NCBI RefSeq assembly: GCF_030505615.1
Contig: NZ_CP129992.1
Span: 124,001-188,000, forward strand
DNA from: Salinibaculum rarum
Lineage (GTDB): Archaea; Halobacteriota; Halobacteria; Halobacteriales; Haloarculaceae
DNA length: 64,000 nucleotides
Direction: 5' to 3'
The position numbers and the translations under genes are program-made. The notes beneath the pieces are model-generated. The model worked only from the letters and a program-made list of their open reading frames with translations, did no database searches and was not told the origin of the DNA. This document shows, one piece after another, positions 17,322 through 26,495 of the stretch. The stretch's first letter is position 1. Every line of letters starts with the position of its first letter.

Positions 17322-19172
17322 ATGCGACTGCTGTTCATTCACTCCGACCATCTGGAGTTCGAGGCGCGGGAAAAGGCCGGCCCCGACAGCCTCGCCGAGA
17401 CAGAGGGGGTTCCGATGGAGGGACGCATGGAAGAGTGTGTCACGGCCTTCATCAGCGTCGAGTCCGACGACGAGGAAGACATCGACGGCGTCGTCGAGAA
17501 CGCACTGGAGGAGTTGCGGGACGTGACCGGCCAGCTCAACACCCGCAACGTCGTCCTCTACCCCTACGCCCACCTGAGCGAAGACCTCGCCAGTCCCGAC
17601 GCCGCAAAGCGCGTCATGCAGGACCTCGAAGCCGCCCTGGAAGCCGAGGACTACGAGATTCTGCGCGCACCGTTTGGCTGGTACAAATCCTTCGAGGTCT
17701 CCTGTAAGGGCCACCCGCTCTCGGAGCTGTCCCGTCACGTCGCTCACCACCGCGACGAGGAGAAGGACGAAGAAGACCTAGACCGCGAACCCAGCGACTG
17801 GGAAGTGATGTATCCGGGCGGCGAGACAGACGACGCCGTCAGCGCCAAGGCCGACACCAGTTCGGACATGCAGGCCTTCATCGAGGACGAAGTCGAGGAC
17901 ATCGTCGCCAGCGCCGGCGAGGAGCCGCCCCACCTCGAGATTATGAAAGAGAAGGAACTGGTGGGCTACGACGACCTCTCTGACGTTGGCAACCTCCGCT
18001 TTTACCCGCGTGGGAAGCTCATCCGGGATGCCCTGATGGAGTACGTCAACGACCTGGTCGTCGACTACGGCGGGATGCCCGTCGAGACGCCCATCATGTA
18101 CGACCTGGGTGCACGCTGTATCGACGAACACGCCGGGAAGTTCGGCGAGCGCCAGTACCGCTTCGAGTCCGGCGACCGTCGGATGATGCTGCGCTTTGCC
18201 GCGTGTTTCGGCCAGTTCTCCATCATGCGCGATATGCACATCTCGGAGAACGACCTCCCGCTGCGCATCTACGAGATGTCGACGTACTCGTTCCGCCGCG
18301 AGCAGAAGGGTGAGGTGACCGGCCTCAAGCGCCTTCGTGCCTTTACGATGCCGGACATGCACACCGCCACAGGGGACATGGACCAGGCCCGCGAGGAGCT
18401 GATGAAACAGGCCAAACTCGCGCTCCAGACCTCCGAGGACCTCGATATCAACTACGAGCCGGCCATCCGGATGACCCGGGAGTTCTACGAGGAAAACGAG
18501 GCGTGGGTCGAGGAAGTCGTCGACGAACTCGGCAAGCCCGCACTCCTCGAAATTATCCCCGAGCGCCACCACTACTGGTCTGCGAAAATCGACTTCGCCG
18601 CCATCGACGGGCTGGGCCGTCCAATCGAGAACCCGACGGTGCAGATAGACGTCGAGAGCGCCGAACGGTTCGACATCGAGTACACCGACGGAACGAACCA
18701 GCACCACCCGCCAATCCTCCACTACTCGCCGTCGGGCGGTATCGAGCGCGTGATGGCCGCACTGCTGGAACAGACGGCGACGATGGACAACCCGCGCCTG
18801 CCGACGTGGCTCTCGCCGACGCAGGTCCGATTTATTCCGGTCAACCCCAACGAACACCTCGAGTACTGCGAGGAGTTGTCCGACGAACTCGAAGCGGCAG
18901 ACATCCGCGTCGACATCGACGAGCGCGACGAGTCCGTCGGCAAGCGCATCGCCGAGGCCGAGACCGACTGGGTGCCCTACTACATCATCGTCGGGAGCGA
19001 CGAAATCGAGGGCGACCAGCTCGGTGTCAACGTCCGCGCCGAGGGCGAAGAGATCGACATGACCCTGGAGGAACTCGTCGACACCGTCGAAGAAGACATC
19101 GCCGACCTGCCACAGCAGGCCCGCTACCTGCCAAAGCACGTCAGCAATCACCCGAAGTTCACGGGTAACTGA
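17322..19172 (+). CDS. thrS: Threonyl-tRNA synthetase, archaeal type
   Basis: Charges tRNA-Thr. 616 residues. The first 140 residues (MRLLFIHSDHLEFEAR...) form the archaeal editing domain related to D-aminoacyl-tRNA deacylase, not the bacterial TGS/N2 domain. The class II catalytic core carries GDRRMMLRFAACFGQ (zinc Cys), RMTREFYEEN and the motif 3 region GGIERVMAALLEQ. The anticodon-binding domain occupies the last 110 residues. TATA-like CTTTTTACT lies 30 nt upstream, so probably leaderless. Confidence 0.96.
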   Translation: MRLLFIHSDHLEFEAREKAGPDSLAETEGVPMEGRMEECVTAFISVESDDEEDIDGVVENALEELRDVTGQLNTRNVVLYPYAHLSEDLASPDAAKRVMQDLEAALEAEDYEILRAPFGWYKSFEVSCKGHPLSELSRHVAHHRDEEKDEEDLDREPSDWEVMYPGGETDDAVSAKADTSSDMQAFIEDEVEDIVASAGEEPPHLEIMKEKELVGYDDLSDVGNLRFYPRGKLIRDALMEYVNDLVVDYGGMPVETPIMYDLGARCIDEHAGKFGERQYRFESGDRRMMLRFAACFGQFSIMRDMHISENDLPLRIYEMSTYSFRREQKGEVTGLKRLRAFTMPDMHTATGDMDQAREELMKQAKLALQTSEDLDINYEPAIRMTREFYEENEAWVEEVVDELGKPALLEIIPERHHYWSAKIDFAAIDGLGRPIENPTVQIDVESAERFDIEYTDGTNQHHPPILHYSPSGGIERVMAALLEQTATMDNPRLPTWLSPTQVRFIPVNPNEHLEYCEELSDELEAADIRVDIDERDESVGKRIAEAETDWVPYYIIVGSDEIEGDQLGVNVRAEGEEIDMTLEELVDTVEEDIADLPQQARYLPKHVSNHPKFTGN

Positions 19173-19336
19173 TAGAACAATAGTTTCCGTGTGTCCGACA
19201 CACACGGCCGCTATCTAACAGTAGTTTTACCATCATTCTGCAAATTTTACACTAACGGCAAGCCGACAGACGGTACTCCGGCCGATATCGCAAGCGCCGG
19301 AAAACAATTAAGTCCGGTCGCGGAGTGGCGCACATC

Positions 19337-19768
19337 ATGTACGACGACATTCTCCTGCCGACCGACGGGAGTTCCGCCATGGCCACCGCGCTCGAGCATG
19401 CAGTAGCCATCGCCACCGACCAGGACGCACGTATCCACGTCATCTATGTCGTGGACAAACGGCTGTACACGGCCGCAAGCGAGGACAGCACTGACGAGAT
19501 TCGCCAGTCGCTCGAAGAGGAGGCGGAGATTGCCCTCGACGACGCACGCGTCCACATCGAGGACGAGGGCATCGAGTGTCTCACACACAGTGAAGAAGGG
19601 ATTCCGTACACGACGATTACCGACTACGCCGACGAGCAGGAAGTCGACCTCGTGGTGATGGGAACGCACGGCGAGACCGGCCGCGAGCGGATGGTCAACC
19701 TCGGGAGCACCACCGAGCGCGTTCTGAAGAACGCCTCGATGCCCGTGCTCGTCGTCGACCTCGAGTGA
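19337..19768 (+). CDS. Universal stress protein (UspA family)
   Basis: 143 residues from MYDDILLPTDGS; an ATG 12 nt upstream is less likely. One Usp domain with the ATP-binding signature GTHGETGRERMVNLGS near residue 114 and a C-terminal MPVLVVDLE strand. The AACAATTAAGT box 20-34 nt upstream is a clear promoter. Monocistronic. The specific stress is unknown. Confidence 0.92.
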   Translation: MYDDILLPTDGSSAMATALEHAVAIATDQDARIHVIYVVDKRLYTAASEDSTDEIRQSLEEEAEIALDDARVHIEDEGIECLTHSEEGIPYTTITDYADEQEVDLVVMGTHGETGRERMVNLGSTTERVLKNASMPVLVVDLE

Positions 19769-19813
19769 CCGGTCAGACTCAAACGTTTTGTCGGAGGGGT
19801 ACCTGCGCTCGCT

Positions 19814-20329
19814 ATGGACAGTCGCAGCTACACGTTCGACGGAGCGGACCCCGACATCCACGAGAGCGCCTCGGTGAGCCAGGAGAGTACGCTGGTCGGC
19901 GAGGTGCGCGTCGGGCCCGACGTGACCGTCTGGCCCGGCGCGGTTCTCCGTGGCGACGTCGACCCGGTCGAACTCGGCGCGGGGAGCGCAATCGGTGACA
20001 ACGCCGTCTTGCACGCCTCGACGGTCGGCGAGGACGGCCTGGTCGGCCACGGCGCAGTGCTCAACGACAGCCACGTCGAGTCCGGCGCGATGGTCGGGTT
20101 CAACGCCACCATCTCGGAGGCCACGGTCGGCTCTGGCAGTCTCGTCGCCATGGGGACGGTCGTCCCCTCCGGGTACGAGGTCCCACCAGACTCGTTCGTG
20201 CGCGGGACGCCCGCCCGCGTGACCCCCCTCTCGGAGACCGACATCGACCGCGAGAGCGTCTTCGAGGACTTCGCCTCCGGCGACTACGCCCACCTCGTCG
20301 ACGGACACGAGGAACTGTTCGACCGATGA
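19814..20329 (+). CDS. Gamma-class carbonic-anhydrase-like hexapeptide-repeat protein
   Basis: 171 residues, a left-handed beta-helix built of hexapeptide turns (VGPDVTVWPGAVLRGDVDPV...). Histidines expected for zinc appear in NAVLHASTVG and VGHGAVLNDSHV. This is the YrdA/CaiE-like gamma-CA branch, whose activity is often untested. Its ATGA stop overlaps the start of the next gene by 4 nt, so both are probably translated together. Confidence 0.88.
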   Translation: MDSRSYTFDGADPDIHESASVSQESTLVGEVRVGPDVTVWPGAVLRGDVDPVELGAGSAIGDNAVLHASTVGEDGLVGHGAVLNDSHVESGAMVGFNATISEATVGSGSLVAMGTVVPSGYEVPPDSFVRGTPARVTPLSETDIDRESVFEDFASGDYAHLVDGHEELFDR

Positions 20330-21873
20330 CCGACCTCGCCGACATCGTCGAGCGGTCGCTGACTGCAGAGACGGAAGCTACCTTCACCGAGCGGGTCGAC
20401 CGGCAAGCCGCCACACTCCGGGACGGTATCGTGGCCGGCGAGATGGACAACGACGAGTTCGCCGTCGGACTGGAGATGGAAGTGTACGCCGTCGCCCGAG
20501 GCGCGACCGACACGGACGCCGGTGAAGACGGGCGACTGGCGACGCTCCCGGCGAGTGTCTTCGAGAGTGCCGCGAACAAGGAGCTGGGAGTGCACAACGC
20601 CGAGTTGAACACCGACCCGAACGTCTTAGACGGGGAGGGACTCGCCGCCCAGGCCGACAGCATCGCCGAGCAGTTCGCGGCGGGCCAGGCCGCCGCCGAG
20701 GCACACGACCGGGAGCTCGTTCTCGATGCGATGTGGACCATCCCGCCGGCCGAGGGCAGTCTCGACTACCTCGATACCGTCGAGTGGCACGAGGACGTCG
20801 CGGTCGCCCGGAACATGCGCCCGGCACCGCGATACGTTGCCATCGACAACCACGTCCGGCGGCTCACCGACGGCCACATCGACCTCGACGTTCCCGGGGC
20901 GAGTCACACCTTCCAGACGATTCTCTTCGAGTCGCTGGCCACCTCGATTCAGCCACACCTCCAGATACCCTCCGCCGGGGTCTTTCCGACGTACTACAAC
21001 ACGGCCATCCGGACGATGGGACCGGTGGTGGCACTCAGCGCGAACTCGCCGTTCCTGCCCGCCGATTGTTACGACACGGTCTCCGACCCGGACTCGCTCG
21101 TCGACAAGACACATCACGAACTCCGGATTGCGGCCTTCGAGCAGTCGGTCAACCACACCGGCGAGAGCAAGGTCAGAGTGCCAGGGGACTTAGAGGACAC
21201 CAGCGACGTCGTCGACCGCGTGGTCGAAGACGACCTCTATGCCCCGTTCCTGCGGGAGTGGGTCCACGACGGCGACCGCGAGACGTTCCACGACGACCAC
21301 TGGGAGTTCGACCACAAGCGGGGCACCTACTGGCGGTGGCTCCGCTGTGTCGTCGGCGGCGACCCCGTCGGCACCGGCGACGAGCGCTCCCTGCGCATCG
21401 AGTATCGCCCCATTCCGACCCAGCCCACGATTCGGGACGTGGTCGGAATGCAGGCGCTGACGGCAGGCCTCGTCCGCGGACTGGTCGCCGCCGACCACCC
21501 GCTTGCTGACCTGGCGTGGGACGACGCCGAACAGTCCTTCTACAGCGCCGTCGAGGACGGCCTCGCTGCCGACCTCGCGTGGGTGACCAGTGACGGCAAG
21601 CGGACGACCGACAGCGAGGCCATCTTCGAGGAAGTGTTCGAGTTCGCCCGACACGGACTACACGAGTCCGGCGTCTCAGCGGCTGACATCGACCACTATC
21701 TCGCCCCCATCGAGTCCCGCTGGGACGACCGGACGACGCCCAGCGCCTGGAAGAAAGACCGGGTCCACGACCGGCTCGACGACGGGATGACACTCGACGC
21801 GGCGATTACAGCGATGCAACGCGACTACATCGACCGGAGCCGCCAGCACTCGTCGTTCGCGGAGTGGCTGTAG
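20326..21873 (+). CDS. GCS2-like glutamate-cysteine ligase family protein
   Basis: 515 residues. The GLEMEVYAVA stretch near residue 48 and KELGVHNAELNTDPN near 85 match the ATP/metal-binding start of the GCS2 carboxylate-amine ligase fold; RPAPRYVAIDNHV and LRIEYRPIPTQP near 360 are consistent with active-site strands. Haloarchaea use gamma-glutamylcysteine as their main thiol, but this protein is longer than typical GshA, so a different ligase substrate is possible. It overlaps the carbonic-anhydrase-like gene by 4 nt. Confidence 0.65.
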   Translation: MTDLADIVERSLTAETEATFTERVDRQAATLRDGIVAGEMDNDEFAVGLEMEVYAVARGATDTDAGEDGRLATLPASVFESAANKELGVHNAELNTDPNVLDGEGLAAQADSIAEQFAAGQAAAEAHDRELVLDAMWTIPPAEGSLDYLDTVEWHEDVAVARNMRPAPRYVAIDNHVRRLTDGHIDLDVPGASHTFQTILFESLATSIQPHLQIPSAGVFPTYYNTAIRTMGPVVALSANSPFLPADCYDTVSDPDSLVDKTHHELRIAAFEQSVNHTGESKVRVPGDLEDTSDVVDRVVEDDLYAPFLREWVHDGDRETFHDDHWEFDHKRGTYWRWLRCVVGGDPVGTGDERSLRIEYRPIPTQPTIRDVVGMQALTAGLVRGLVAADHPLADLAWDDAEQSFYSAVEDGLAADLAWVTSDGKRTTDSEAIFEEVFEFARHGLHESGVSAADIDHYLAPIESRWDDRTTPSAWKKDRVHDRLDDGMTLDAAITAMQRDYIDRSRQHSSFAEWL

Positions 21874-21925
21874 CCGAACGAACACGGAGCGGCTATCGCC
21901 GGACAGACGCGGGTGGCCGGCGAGA

Positions 21926-23011
21926 CTACCGGGACACGGCGCCAGTCCCCGAATCGACGGCGTCGAGGTCCAGCCGTCCCTCGGGCATCGGCACGCCGTC
22001 GTAGGGGTCCTCGGCGAGCAAGAGCGCGCCGTCGAGGTCCACGTACTCACACAGCGGCGCGAGGTGGCAGGCGCCGGCGATAGCGGCGTTCGAGGTGACC
22101 ATACAGCCGACCATCGTCTCCAGTCCGTGTGCGTTCGCGGTCGCAATCTGCTGGAGTGCGCCACGGAGACCGCCGCACTTGCTCACCTTCACGACGACGA
22201 TGTCGACCGCGTCGGCCACGCGGGGCACGCCGTCGGCTGTCACACACGACTCGTCGGCCGCCACCGGGAGCGCGCCGTCCTCGGAGACGGCACGGAGGCC
22301 GTCGATGTCGTCGGCCGGAACCGGCTGTTCGACGAACTCGACGCCCTGGTCGGCCAGCCACTCTGTCGCAGCGATGGCTTCTTCCGGTTCCCAGCCGCCG
22401 TTGGCGTCTACGCGCAACCGGGCGTCGGGGGCGGCCTCCCGAATGGCTGCCACGCGAGCGCGGTCATCGTCTCGCGGCTCCGCCGCTCGGCTGTCCGCGG
22501 AGCGTCGCTCCGCGCTATCCGTTCCGACCTTGATTTTCAGGATAGAATACCCGTCGTCGACGGCGCGTTCGGCCTTTTCGGCCATCCGTTCGGGCGTGTC
22601 GATGCCGATGGAGTAGGAACTCGTCGGGGCTGTGTCGGGGTCCAGTCCCCACCGCCGGTAGAGCGGTTCGCTCTGCTGACTGGCAGCGAGGTCGTGAACC
22701 GCAATCGACACCGCTGCTCGCGCAGCGGCCTGGTCGGGAGCGCGCTCGCGCAGTCGACGCTCGATGCGTTGCTGTGCGTGCGGGTCGCCAACGTCCTCCA
22801 CGACAACGAGCAACTCCGGGAGGACGGCGAGTGCGCTCTCGACGCTCTCGTCGTAGTAGGCGGCCGGCGACGCCGCACCGACCCCGACAGTCCCCGACTC
22901 GTCGGCGATACGGACGCGGACGTTCGCTGCAGTCTCGCGGGTCCCGTAGGTGGTTCCGAAGTCGTCGGCAAGCGGCAGCGAGAGTCGGTCGAAGTCAGTC
23001 GAGAGTGTCAT
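21926..23011 (-). CDS. Enolase-superfamily dipeptide epimerase
   Basis: 361 residues. Muconate-lactonising subgroup features: KIK acid/base pair at 159-161, metal ligands in DANGGW (from 202), EQP (228) and DES (253), and VSKCGGL near 276 carrying the second catalytic Lys. L-Ala-D/L-Glu epimerase is the likeliest activity, MenC-like racemase the alternative. Residues 166-181 form a 16-residue insertion encoded by palindromic DNA between the KIK strand and the next helix. Its ATG overlaps the aldo/keto reductase stop by one base. Confidence 0.85.
   Translation of the reverse strand: MTLSTDFDRLSLPLADDFGTTYGTRETAANVRVRIADESGTVGVGAASPAAYYDESVESALAVLPELLVVVEDVGDPHAQQRIERRLRERAPDQAAARAAVSIAVHDLAASQQSEPLYRRWGLDPDTAPTSSYSIGIDTPERMAEKAERAVDDGYSILKIKVGTDSAERRSADSRAAEPRDDDRARVAAIREAAPDARLRVDANGGWEPEEAIAATEWLADQGVEFVEQPVPADDIDGLRAVSEDGALPVAADESCVTADGVPRVADAVDIVVVKVSKCGGLRGALQQIATANAHGLETMVGCMVTSNAAIAGACHLAPLCEYVDLDGALLLAEDPYDGVPMPEGRLDLDAVDSGTGAVSR
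22469..22516. repeat. 48-bp in-frame palindromic insertion in the epimerase gene
   Basis: The segment contains a perfect 9+1+9 inverted repeat, CGCGGAGCG-T-CGCTCCGCG (22496-22514), and a second hairpin GCGGC-TCC-GCCGC (22474-22486). It encodes SAERRSADSRAAEPRD. Joining the flanks restores ...KVGTD-DDRARV..., a smooth family-like sequence, so the 16 codons look inserted. It keeps the reading frame. Confidence 0.55.
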
Positions 23012-24006
23012 TAGAGCAGGTCGTCGAACGGGCCGGCTTTGGCCGCTTCCAGACGCTGGAACTGGTCTGCCGAGAGGTCGACCGTCGCCGCGCGGAGATT
23101 TTCCTCCAGCTGGTCAGTCGTGCGCGCACCGACGATGGGTGCGGTGACGTCCGGATGGTGCAGGTGATAGGCCATCGCGACCTGTGCGGGCGTGGCCTCG
23201 ACTTCTCCGGCGACGGCCTCGACGACGTCCAGCGCGTCGAAGTTCTCAGCGGTCAGGTAGCGGTCCTCCCAGCCCTCCGTGTCGGATGCAGTCGCGTCCT
23301 CGGGCATGTCCTCGTCGCGCTGGTACTTCCCGGTGAGAAAGCCCTGTGCGAGCGGACTCCAGGGAACCACTCCCACGTCGTTCGTCCGGCAAAACTCCAG
23401 ATACTCCCCTTCGATTTCCCGGTTGGCGAGATTGTAGCGTGGCTGGGTGACAGTGAACGGCTCCCAGCCGTAGCGGTCGGCGATGTCGTTGGCGCGGGCA
23501 ATCTTCCAGGCGTTCGGTGCAAGCGTCGACGCTCCCAGATAGTTGACTCTGCCATCCTGAACGAACCCATCGAGGGTACGCATGAGTTCGCGGGCGGGCG
23601 TGTCGTCGTCCCAGCGGTGGATATAGAGGAGGTCGAGATACTCCGTGCCGAGGCGGTCGAGAATCTGGTCGAGTTGCCGCCGAAGGTGTTTGCGGCTCAG
23701 CCCCCGTCCGTTGGGGTCGTCCTCGCGAGTAGGCCAGTAGATTTTGGAAGCGACGACGAAGTCTTCGCGGTCGCGGTCGGCAAGCCAGTCGCCAATCCAG
23801 GACTCGCTCGTCCCCTCGCCGTACACGTCAGCGGTATCGATAAAGCGGCCGCCGTGGGCCTCGTAGGTGTCGAGCAACGCCATCGCTGTCGAGCGGTCCG
23901 TTTCGAGGTTGCCCGCGTCGGTCTCGCGACCGAAGCGCCACGTCCCGAAGGCGAGTTCGCTCACGTCCAGTCCGGTCCGGCCGAGCGAAACGGTGTCTAT
24001 GTCCAT
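23011..24006 (-). CDS. Aldo/keto reductase
   Basis: 331 residues, NADPH-dependent TIM barrel. Catalytic tetrad visible: Asp and Tyr in FIDTADVYGEG (about 56-62), Lys in VVASKIY (about 87) and His in LLYIHRWD (about 127). C-terminal cofactor region IVGARTTDQLEENL near 305 is family-typical. The protein resembles the YajO/Gfo group acting on sugars or small carbonyls. Upstream gene of a two-gene unit with the epimerase (TAATG overlap). Confidence 0.92.
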   Translation of the reverse strand: MDIDTVSLGRTGLDVSELAFGTWRFGRETDAGNLETDRSTAMALLDTYEAHGGRFIDTADVYGEGTSESWIGDWLADRDREDFVVASKIYWPTREDDPNGRGLSRKHLRRQLDQILDRLGTEYLDLLYIHRWDDDTPARELMRTLDGFVQDGRVNYLGASTLAPNAWKIARANDIADRYGWEPFTVTQPRYNLANREIEGEYLEFCRTNDVGVVPWSPLAQGFLTGKYQRDEDMPEDATASDTEGWEDRYLTAENFDALDVVEAVAGEVEATPAQVAMAYHLHHPDVTAPIVGARTTDQLEENLRAATVDLSADQFQRLEAAKAGPFDDLL

Positions 24007-24045
24007 TATGCATCGGTACGACCGGCGCGGACAGAAAGGTTCGGG

Positions 24046-24351
24046 TCAGTCGGCAGCGTCGGCCGACACACTCCCCTCGGCGTCGCTCTCGATTTCGAAG
24101 TCCGCGACCGTCTTGCCCTCCCGGACCATCTTCTCGGCGACGATGAACTTCTCCATCCGGCCGAGTCGCTCCCAGTCGAGGTCGTCTGGCGGGGTCGCCT
24201 CGAAGTCCGTGAACTGCTGGTAGACCCCGTCGTGGACGAACCGACTGAACGCCCCACAGGCGTCGCAGGTCTGTTTGATGTGCGAGACGTTGAAGTCCCG
24301 GTCGACAGTTTCGTCGCGGCAGTCGAGACAGCGGTAAGTGGTGGTAGGCAC
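24046..24351 (-). CDS. Small zinc-ribbon protein, conserved in haloarchaea
   Basis: 101 residues from MPTTTYRCLDC. Two CxxC pairs, CLDC (8-11) and CDAC (29-32), make a zinc ribbon, followed by a charged helical region (WERLGRMEKFIVAEKMV). It starts 2 nt downstream of sufS on the same strand, so both are likely cotranscribed. No enzyme signature; role unknown. Confidence 0.75.
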   Translation of the reverse strand: MPTTTYRCLDCRDETVDRDFNVSHIKQTCDACGAFSRFVHDGVYQQFTDFEATPPDDLDWERLGRMEKFIVAEKMVREGKTVADFEIESDAEGSVSADAAD

Positions 24352-24353
24352 TG

Positions 24354-25598
24354 TTAGGCGAACAACTCCTCGGTCGCTTCTAGAGCCTCGACCAACTTGT
24401 CGACTTCCGCGGTCGTGTTGTAGATGTAGAACGACGCACGCGCGGAGGCGGCGATGCCGAGTTTGTCGTGCAGGGGCTGCGTGCAGTGGTCACCGGCACG
24501 GACAGCGACGGCGAACTCGTTTAAGATTTCGCTGGTGTCGTGGGCGTGGACAGTACCCAGATTGAACGAAACCAGCGCACTCCGGTCGTCGGCCGGCGGG
24601 CCGAGAATCCGGATGTCGTCGAACGTCTCGGTGAGACGGTCGTGAGCGTACTCCGCGAGATGTTCGCCGTGAGCCCTGACGTTCTCCATCCCGATGTCGT
24701 CGAGGTAATCACACGCCTCCGCGAGCGCGATGCCCTGTGCGATGACCGGCGTCCCGGCCTCGAACTTCCAGGGGAGTTCGTGCCACGTCGAGTCCTCAAA
24801 GGTGACCTTCGAGATCATCATCCCACCGTAGAGGTACGGCTGCATCTCTTCTAACAGGTGTTCTTTCCCGTAGAGAACGCCGATACCGGTCGGTCCGCAC
24901 ATCTTGTGGCCCGAAAAGGCAAAGAAGTCGGCGTCGATGTCCTGGACGTCGACGGGCATGTGCGGGACCGACTGTGCGCCGTCGACGAAACAGAGCGCGT
25001 CGTGGTCGTGGGCGATGTCGGCGAGTTCGGAGACGGGGTTGATGGTGCCCAGCGTGTTCGAGACGTGGACGACGCTGACCATCTCGGTGTCGTCGGTAAT
25101 CATCTCGCGAGCGGCGTCCATGTCGAGGTAGCCCTCGTCGTCGACCGGGACGAACTTCACTTCGGCACCGGTCTTTTTCGCGATTTGCTGCCAGGTGACG
25201 AGTGCGGCGTGGTGTTCCATCTCCGTGAGCACAATCTCGTCGCCGGGGCCGAGTTCGGCCAGTCCCCACGCGTAGGCGACGGTGTTCATGCTCTCGGTGG
25301 TGTTTTTCGTGAAGACGATTTCCTCGCGGCCCTCGGCACCGATGAAGTCGGCGACGCGGTCGTGGGCGTCCTCGTAGGCGATGGAGGCTTCCTGACTCAG
25401 TTGGTGGAGGCCGCGGTGGACGTTGGCGTTGGTGTGCCGGTAGTAATCGGCGATAGTGTCGACCACCTGGTCGGGGGTCTGTGAGGTGGCCGCGTTGTCC
25501 AGATAGACCAGTTGTTCGCCGCCGAACTCCCGGTCGAGGATGGGGAAGTCCTCCCGGATTCGCTCGACGTCGAGCACGTCTGACTCGGTGGTTGCCAT
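24354..25598 (-). CDS. sufS: Cysteine desulfurase, SufS/Csd type
   Basis: PLP enzyme releasing persulfide sulfur from cysteine for Fe-S cluster assembly and other uses. 414 residues. PLP Lys lies in FSGHKMCGPTGIG near residue 229; the group II signature catalytic Cys is in RAGDHCTQPLH near 368; VYLDNAATSQTP marks the N-terminal family start. No other suf gene is adjacent; it is followed by a small zinc-ribbon gene 2 nt away. Confidence 0.95.
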   Translation of the reverse strand: MATTESDVLDVERIREDFPILDREFGGEQLVYLDNAATSQTPDQVVDTIADYYRHTNANVHRGLHQLSQEASIAYEDAHDRVADFIGAEGREEIVFTKNTTESMNTVAYAWGLAELGPGDEIVLTEMEHHAALVTWQQIAKKTGAEVKFVPVDDEGYLDMDAAREMITDDTEMVSVVHVSNTLGTINPVSELADIAHDHDALCFVDGAQSVPHMPVDVQDIDADFFAFSGHKMCGPTGIGVLYGKEHLLEEMQPYLYGGMMISKVTFEDSTWHELPWKFEAGTPVIAQGIALAEACDYLDDIGMENVRAHGEHLAEYAHDRLTETFDDIRILGPPADDRSALVSFNLGTVHAHDTSEILNEFAVAVRAGDHCTQPLHDKLGIAASARASFYIYNTTAEVDKLVEALEATEELFA

Positions 25599-25688
25599 TG
25601 TCGAACAGAACGGCTGGATAGCTAATTGTTCTTCGGTTTCCCGAAACTCTCCTTGGCGGAGTCGAAAGTCAGCGGTGGTCGGTGTCGA

Positions 25689-26126
25689 CTACCTGCCGGG
25701 GGAGAACTTCCGACCCGTTCGTTCGTCGATGTCGAGTCCGTAGAGGGTCAGGTCGACGTCCGACAGCGGAACGCCCCAGACGCCCACGTCGGCGGGGAAC
25801 TCGGCGTTGTCGGCCAGTGCCGCAAACGCCGCCTCCACGTCCGCCTCGGGGAACTTGACGAGCGTTCCGGTGATGATAGCGCTCTCCCACGTTCCGGGTT
25901 CCGGCTCGTCGTAGACTGTAAAACAGGCCGTCGAATCACCGTCAAGGCACTCCTGTTTGTGACTCTGTTCGGCCGCCCCGAGCTGGATAGAGAAAATTGG
26001 CTCTGTGCCGTCGTAACCAAACGACATTGGAATGGCGTACGGGTACGTGCCATCGAAAAGCGCAAGCACGCCGACGCCACACCGGGTCAGCAGGTCGTCA
26101 ATTTCGTCCCCGGAGAGTGTTTCCAT
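25689..26126 (-). CDS. Pyridoxamine 5'-phosphate oxidase-fold protein
   Basis: 145 residues from METLSGDEIDDLLTRCGVG. Split-barrel flavin-binding fold: GVLALFDGTYPYAIPMSFGYDG and the IFSIQLGAAEQSHK strand are characteristic of the haloarchaeal PPOX/nitroimidazole-type family. It likely binds FMN or F420, but substrate is unknown. A nine-residue upstream in-frame ATG is less likely. Monocistronic. Confidence 0.82.
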   Translation of the reverse strand: METLSGDEIDDLLTRCGVGVLALFDGTYPYAIPMSFGYDGTEPIFSIQLGAAEQSHKQECLDGDSTACFTVYDEPEPGTWESAIITGTLVKFPEADVEAAFAALADNAEFPADVGVWGVPLSDVDLTLYGLDIDERTGRKFSPGR

Positions 26127-26185
26127 GTCTCTAAACGCGGCGCGCACTCTCAAAGATGCTTTGGAGACAGCGACCGGGTGAGAAC

Positions 26186-26485
26186 CTACAGCCAGAGCAA
26201 CTGTGCGTGACGTGTCCCCTCGAACTCGAGGACGTTCTCTTCGTCGACAAAGCCCTGCTCGACGGCGAGAGCGACCGCCCGCGTCCCGACGAGATTGGCC
26301 ACTGAACAGCGTGCGAGACTCTCGAGTGCAGTCTCGTCGTCGACTTCCTCCCCGTCGTAGAACTCCGCGTCGACGGTCAGGGAGACGTCGTCGTTCTCGA
26401 ACGATTCGCCGAGCACGTCGGCATCACAGACGGAGACGAGCAGGCCCTTCTGTGTCTGGCGTTCGTTGAGCAACAGTGCAGTCAT
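26186..26485 (-). CDS. DUF424 family protein
   Basis: 99 residues. The start LLLNERQTQKGLLVSVCD and the C-terminal VGTRAVALAVEQGFV are characteristic of DUF424, a conserved archaeal family often near translation genes. It lies 10 nt downstream of a TPR-protein gene on the same strand, so probably in its transcript. Function unknown. Confidence 0.8.
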   Translation of the reverse strand: MTALLLNERQTQKGLLVSVCDADVLGESFENDDVSLTVDAEFYDGEEVDDETALESLARCSVANLVGTRAVALAVEQGFVDEENVLEFEGTRHAQLLWL

Positions 26486-26495
26486 GCAGACGGTG

